In this document: positions 62,514 to 64,000 of the stretch, in pieces
How positions within the stretch are numbered: the first letter of the stretch is position 1
Layout of the letters: each line of letters starts with the position of its first letter
Assembly: GCA_002746535.1 (NCBI GenBank)
Contig: NVWA01000010.1
Location: forward strand, 62,001-126,000
Source: Planctomycetota bacterium
GTDB taxonomy: Bacteria; Planctomycetota; GCA-2746535
Length of the DNA stretch: 64,000 nucleotides
Reading direction: 5' to 3'
Notes under the pieces: generated by a model
What the model was told of the DNA's origin: nothing
Databases searched by the model: none
Seen by the model: the letters and a program-made list of their open reading frames with translations, nothing else
Program-made: the position numbers and the translations under genes

Positions 62514-63652
62514 ATTTCGTTAACAGCCTTGCGAAATCTGTCCATAGCTTTTTCCATTTGACTTTTGCTAGTACCAAAATTAATTCGAATATAATCTTTA
62601 TCTTGAAACCATTTTCCGGGAGAAATACCTAGTCCGTAAGAAGCAAATGTTTCCATCGGGTTTTCAATTTGAAGTTTGCTAATATTTACCCAGGCCAAGT
62701 AAGTTGCTTCAGGTGGAATCATAGAAACATTTTCTAAGCTATTTACGGTTTCCTGTAGTAAAGATAAATTACCATTTAAATAAACAAGTAGCTCTTGCCG
62801 CCAAGCATGACATTCTTTATAAGCAGCATAGCAGGCCGAATACCCCAGCCCAGTGGCATAGGGGATGATTCCTTCTTTGCTTTTATTGAACTCGTCTCTT
62901 ATTTCTTTATCAGGGATAATAGCGTAAGCACAATTTAATCCGGGGATATTAAATGTTTTACTCGGAGCCATTAAAGTAATTGAATTCTTCTCAGCATTTT
63001 TATGAATTGAAGCATAAGGAATATGATTTAATTCATCGTTTAAAATTAAATCACAGTGAATCTCATCTGAGCAAACAACTATATCATAACGATCACAAAT
63101 AAGAAAAATATTTTCTAATTCATCTTTGGTGTAAACTTTGCCAACAGGATTGTGAGGATTACACAAGAGTAAAAGCTTCACGCCATCAGCACATTGTTTT
63201 TCAAACTCTTCAAAATCTAATTCCCATTTTTGTTGGTTTCTTTTTAGTGAGATGACTTCTCGTTTTCTGCGAGAGAGTCGCGGAGCTGTTAAAAAAGGAG
63301 GATAAATGGGGGTTATCGTTAATACTTTATGTCCATCGTTGCCAACCCCACGACATGCCGCGTTTAAGGCAGGGACTAATCCGGGCAACCAAACTATCCA
63401 GTCTTTATTTATTTCCCAATTAAAATTATTAGAGATTCTTTCAATGATTAGTTCATTTAATTTTTCTTGAGGTTGCGAATACCCCAGTACCCCAAAGTCA
63501 ATTTCTTTGTGTAATGCTTCTAATATTGGTGAGGCAACTTTGAAATCCATATCCGCAACCCACATAGAGATAACATCTGGGTCTTTGAAGTAATCCCATT
63601 TCAAGCTACCCGTGTTGTGTCGGTTGATAACGGTATCGAAATCGTAACTCAT
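62510..63652 (-). CDS. MalY/PatB-type PLP-dependent C-S lyase or aminotransferase
   Basis: A 380-residue fold-type I PLP enzyme. It begins DFDTVINRHNTGSLKWD, the usual start of the MalY/PatB family, and has MWVADMDF, CNPHNPVGKVYTK, CSDEIHCDL and the PLP Lys in APSKTFNIPGL. Members cleave cystathionine or act as aminotransferases and can moonlight as regulators. The substrate is not clear. Its ATG overlaps the stop of the upstream PDZ gene (ATGA), so the two are translationally coupled. Confidence 0.9.
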   Translation of the reverse strand: MSYDFDTVINRHNTGSLKWDYFKDPDVISMWVADMDFKVASPILEALHKEIDFGVLGYSQPQEKLNELIIERISNNFNWEINKDWIVWLPGLVPALNAACRGVGNDGHKVLTITPIYPPFLTAPRLSRRKREVISLKRNQQKWELDFEEFEKQCADGVKLLLLCNPHNPVGKVYTKDELENIFLICDRYDIVVCSDEIHCDLILNDELNHIPYASIHKNAEKNSITLMAPSKTFNIPGLNCAYAIIPDKEIRDEFNKSKEGIIPYATGLGYSACYAAYKECHAWRQELLVYLNGNLSLLQETVNSLENVSMIPPEATYLAWVNISKLQIENPMETFASYGLGISPGKWFQDKDYIRINFGTSKSQMEKAMDRFRKAVNEI

Positions 63653-64000
63653 AGGTTAATAAATAACTCCAGTTCCTTATATTGCGGTACTTTTTTCTTC
63701 TTTTCGTCTTCTGGCTTTTCTAATTCAACTTTTACAGGAATTTTTCTTTTTACTTTAATTTGCAATGTTTCACCAATGGCCCTGTCTCGCAAGATCGAAT
63801 AATACTCACCAAAAAAATTAATCTTAATGTAGTCGATCTCTAATACAATATCGTTAGGTTTTAAACCGGCCTTTTCTTCTGGCGAGTTTTTTGTGATTCT
63901 TTTAATAATAGGTGCTTTTTTGGAGCGATTGAAATGAATATTTCTAAAGGAAGCTTTTTTATTAAATTGGTGTGTAGTATTAAATTCTATAGCTGAATTG
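63649..64000 (-). CDS. C-terminal end of a PDZ-domain protein (5' partial)
   Basis: The gene enters from the right edge on the minus strand and ends in TGA at 63,649-63,651, overlapping the ATG of the PLP enzyme. The 116 visible codons hold a PDZ domain (IIKRITKNSPEEKAGLKPND, then IVLEID), followed by a Lys/Glu-rich tail (KPEDEKKKKVPQYKE). PDZ domains of this type often follow a protease, for example an aspartyl or trypsin-like one, but that part lies outside the window. Confidence 0.85.
   Translation of the reverse strand, partial: NSAIEFNTTHQFNKKASFRNIHFNRSKKAPIIKRITKNSPEEKAGLKPNDIVLEIDYIKINFFGEYYSILRDRAIGETLQIKVKRKIPVKVELEKPEDEKKKKVPQYKELELFINL

Noticed and set aside
1..64000. tRNA, rRNA or CRISPR arrays
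   Set aside because: I looked through all gaps. They are short and AT-rich, and none shows a cloverleaf, conserved rRNA block or regularly spaced direct repeats.

Overview
The window looks like chromosome of a Gram-negative bacterium with an AT-rich genome. My inference is the PVC superphylum, most likely Lentisphaerota or a close relative. The clues are: an outer-membrane lipid A gene (lpxH); several large proteins with an N-terminal zinc ribbon followed by a membrane segment; a Hanks-type kinase with an extracytoplasmic jelly-roll and TPR tail; a very long secreted protein with CBM9-like and NHL-like domains; a Verrucomicrobia/Lentisphaerae-style FAD oxidoreductase with a discoidin-like tail; and a methionine aminopeptidase with an N-terminal SEC-C zinc motif, as in Chlamydiae. 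This placement rests on recognising families, not on a search. No rRNA, tRNA, CRISPR array, transposase, integrase or phage gene is visible.

Layout. 1-4.3 kb: an HD-GYP response regulator cut by the left edge, two receiver-first histidine kinases and a GH26-like secreted glycosidase in a tight operon. 4.5-8.7 kb: a giant exported CBM9/NHL-like protein, followed by an unusual pair of inverted hairpin repeats and a convergent M23-like protein without a signal peptide. 10-14.3 kb: two paralogous exported STN-like proteins and an exported HEAT/VWA protein. 14.5-28.5 kb: on the minus strand an exported 978-residue protein and two giant zinc-ribbon/TM paralogues, divergent from a zinc-ribbon Ser/Thr kinase. 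This segment carries a clear tandem duplication with a broken gene start left at the junction. 28.5-36.8 kb: queG, an unknown 815-residue protein, the FAD oxidoreductase, and two PilT-family ATPases overlapping by 8 bp.

37-44.8 kb: a zinc-ribbon/TM protein, a NifS-type cysteine desulfurase, a protein built of repeated helix-turn-helix-like modules, an unknown 571-residue protein, an inositol-phosphatase-family enzyme and a UDP-sugar pyrophosphorylase. 45-47.6 kb: an RsbU/RsbW/RsbV-type partner-switching operon. 47.6-53.1 kb: an unknown protein, pheA, a small protein, an FHA-GAF-HD protein, cmk and ribE. 53.1-57.9 kb: a 1597-residue Lys/Ala/Glu-rich exported protein with a 98-residue repeat and a FecR-like end. 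57.9-64 kb: a phosphoesterase, lpxH, a second RsbW-like ATPase with a pseudo-receiver, xseA, map, a MalY/PatB-type PLP enzyme and the C-terminal end of a PDZ protein.

How the genes fit together. Housekeeping genes (queG, pheA, cmk, ribE, lpxH, xseA, map) are mixed with signalling modules: c-di-GMP turnover, His-Asp relay, partner switching, Hanks kinase and FHA. There are also lineage-specific surface or envelope proteins. The strongest candidates for undescribed biology are the duplicated zinc-ribbon/kinase locus at 14.5-28.5 kb, the modular HTH-repeat protein at 39,955-40,809 and the long helical repeat protein at 53,118-57,911.
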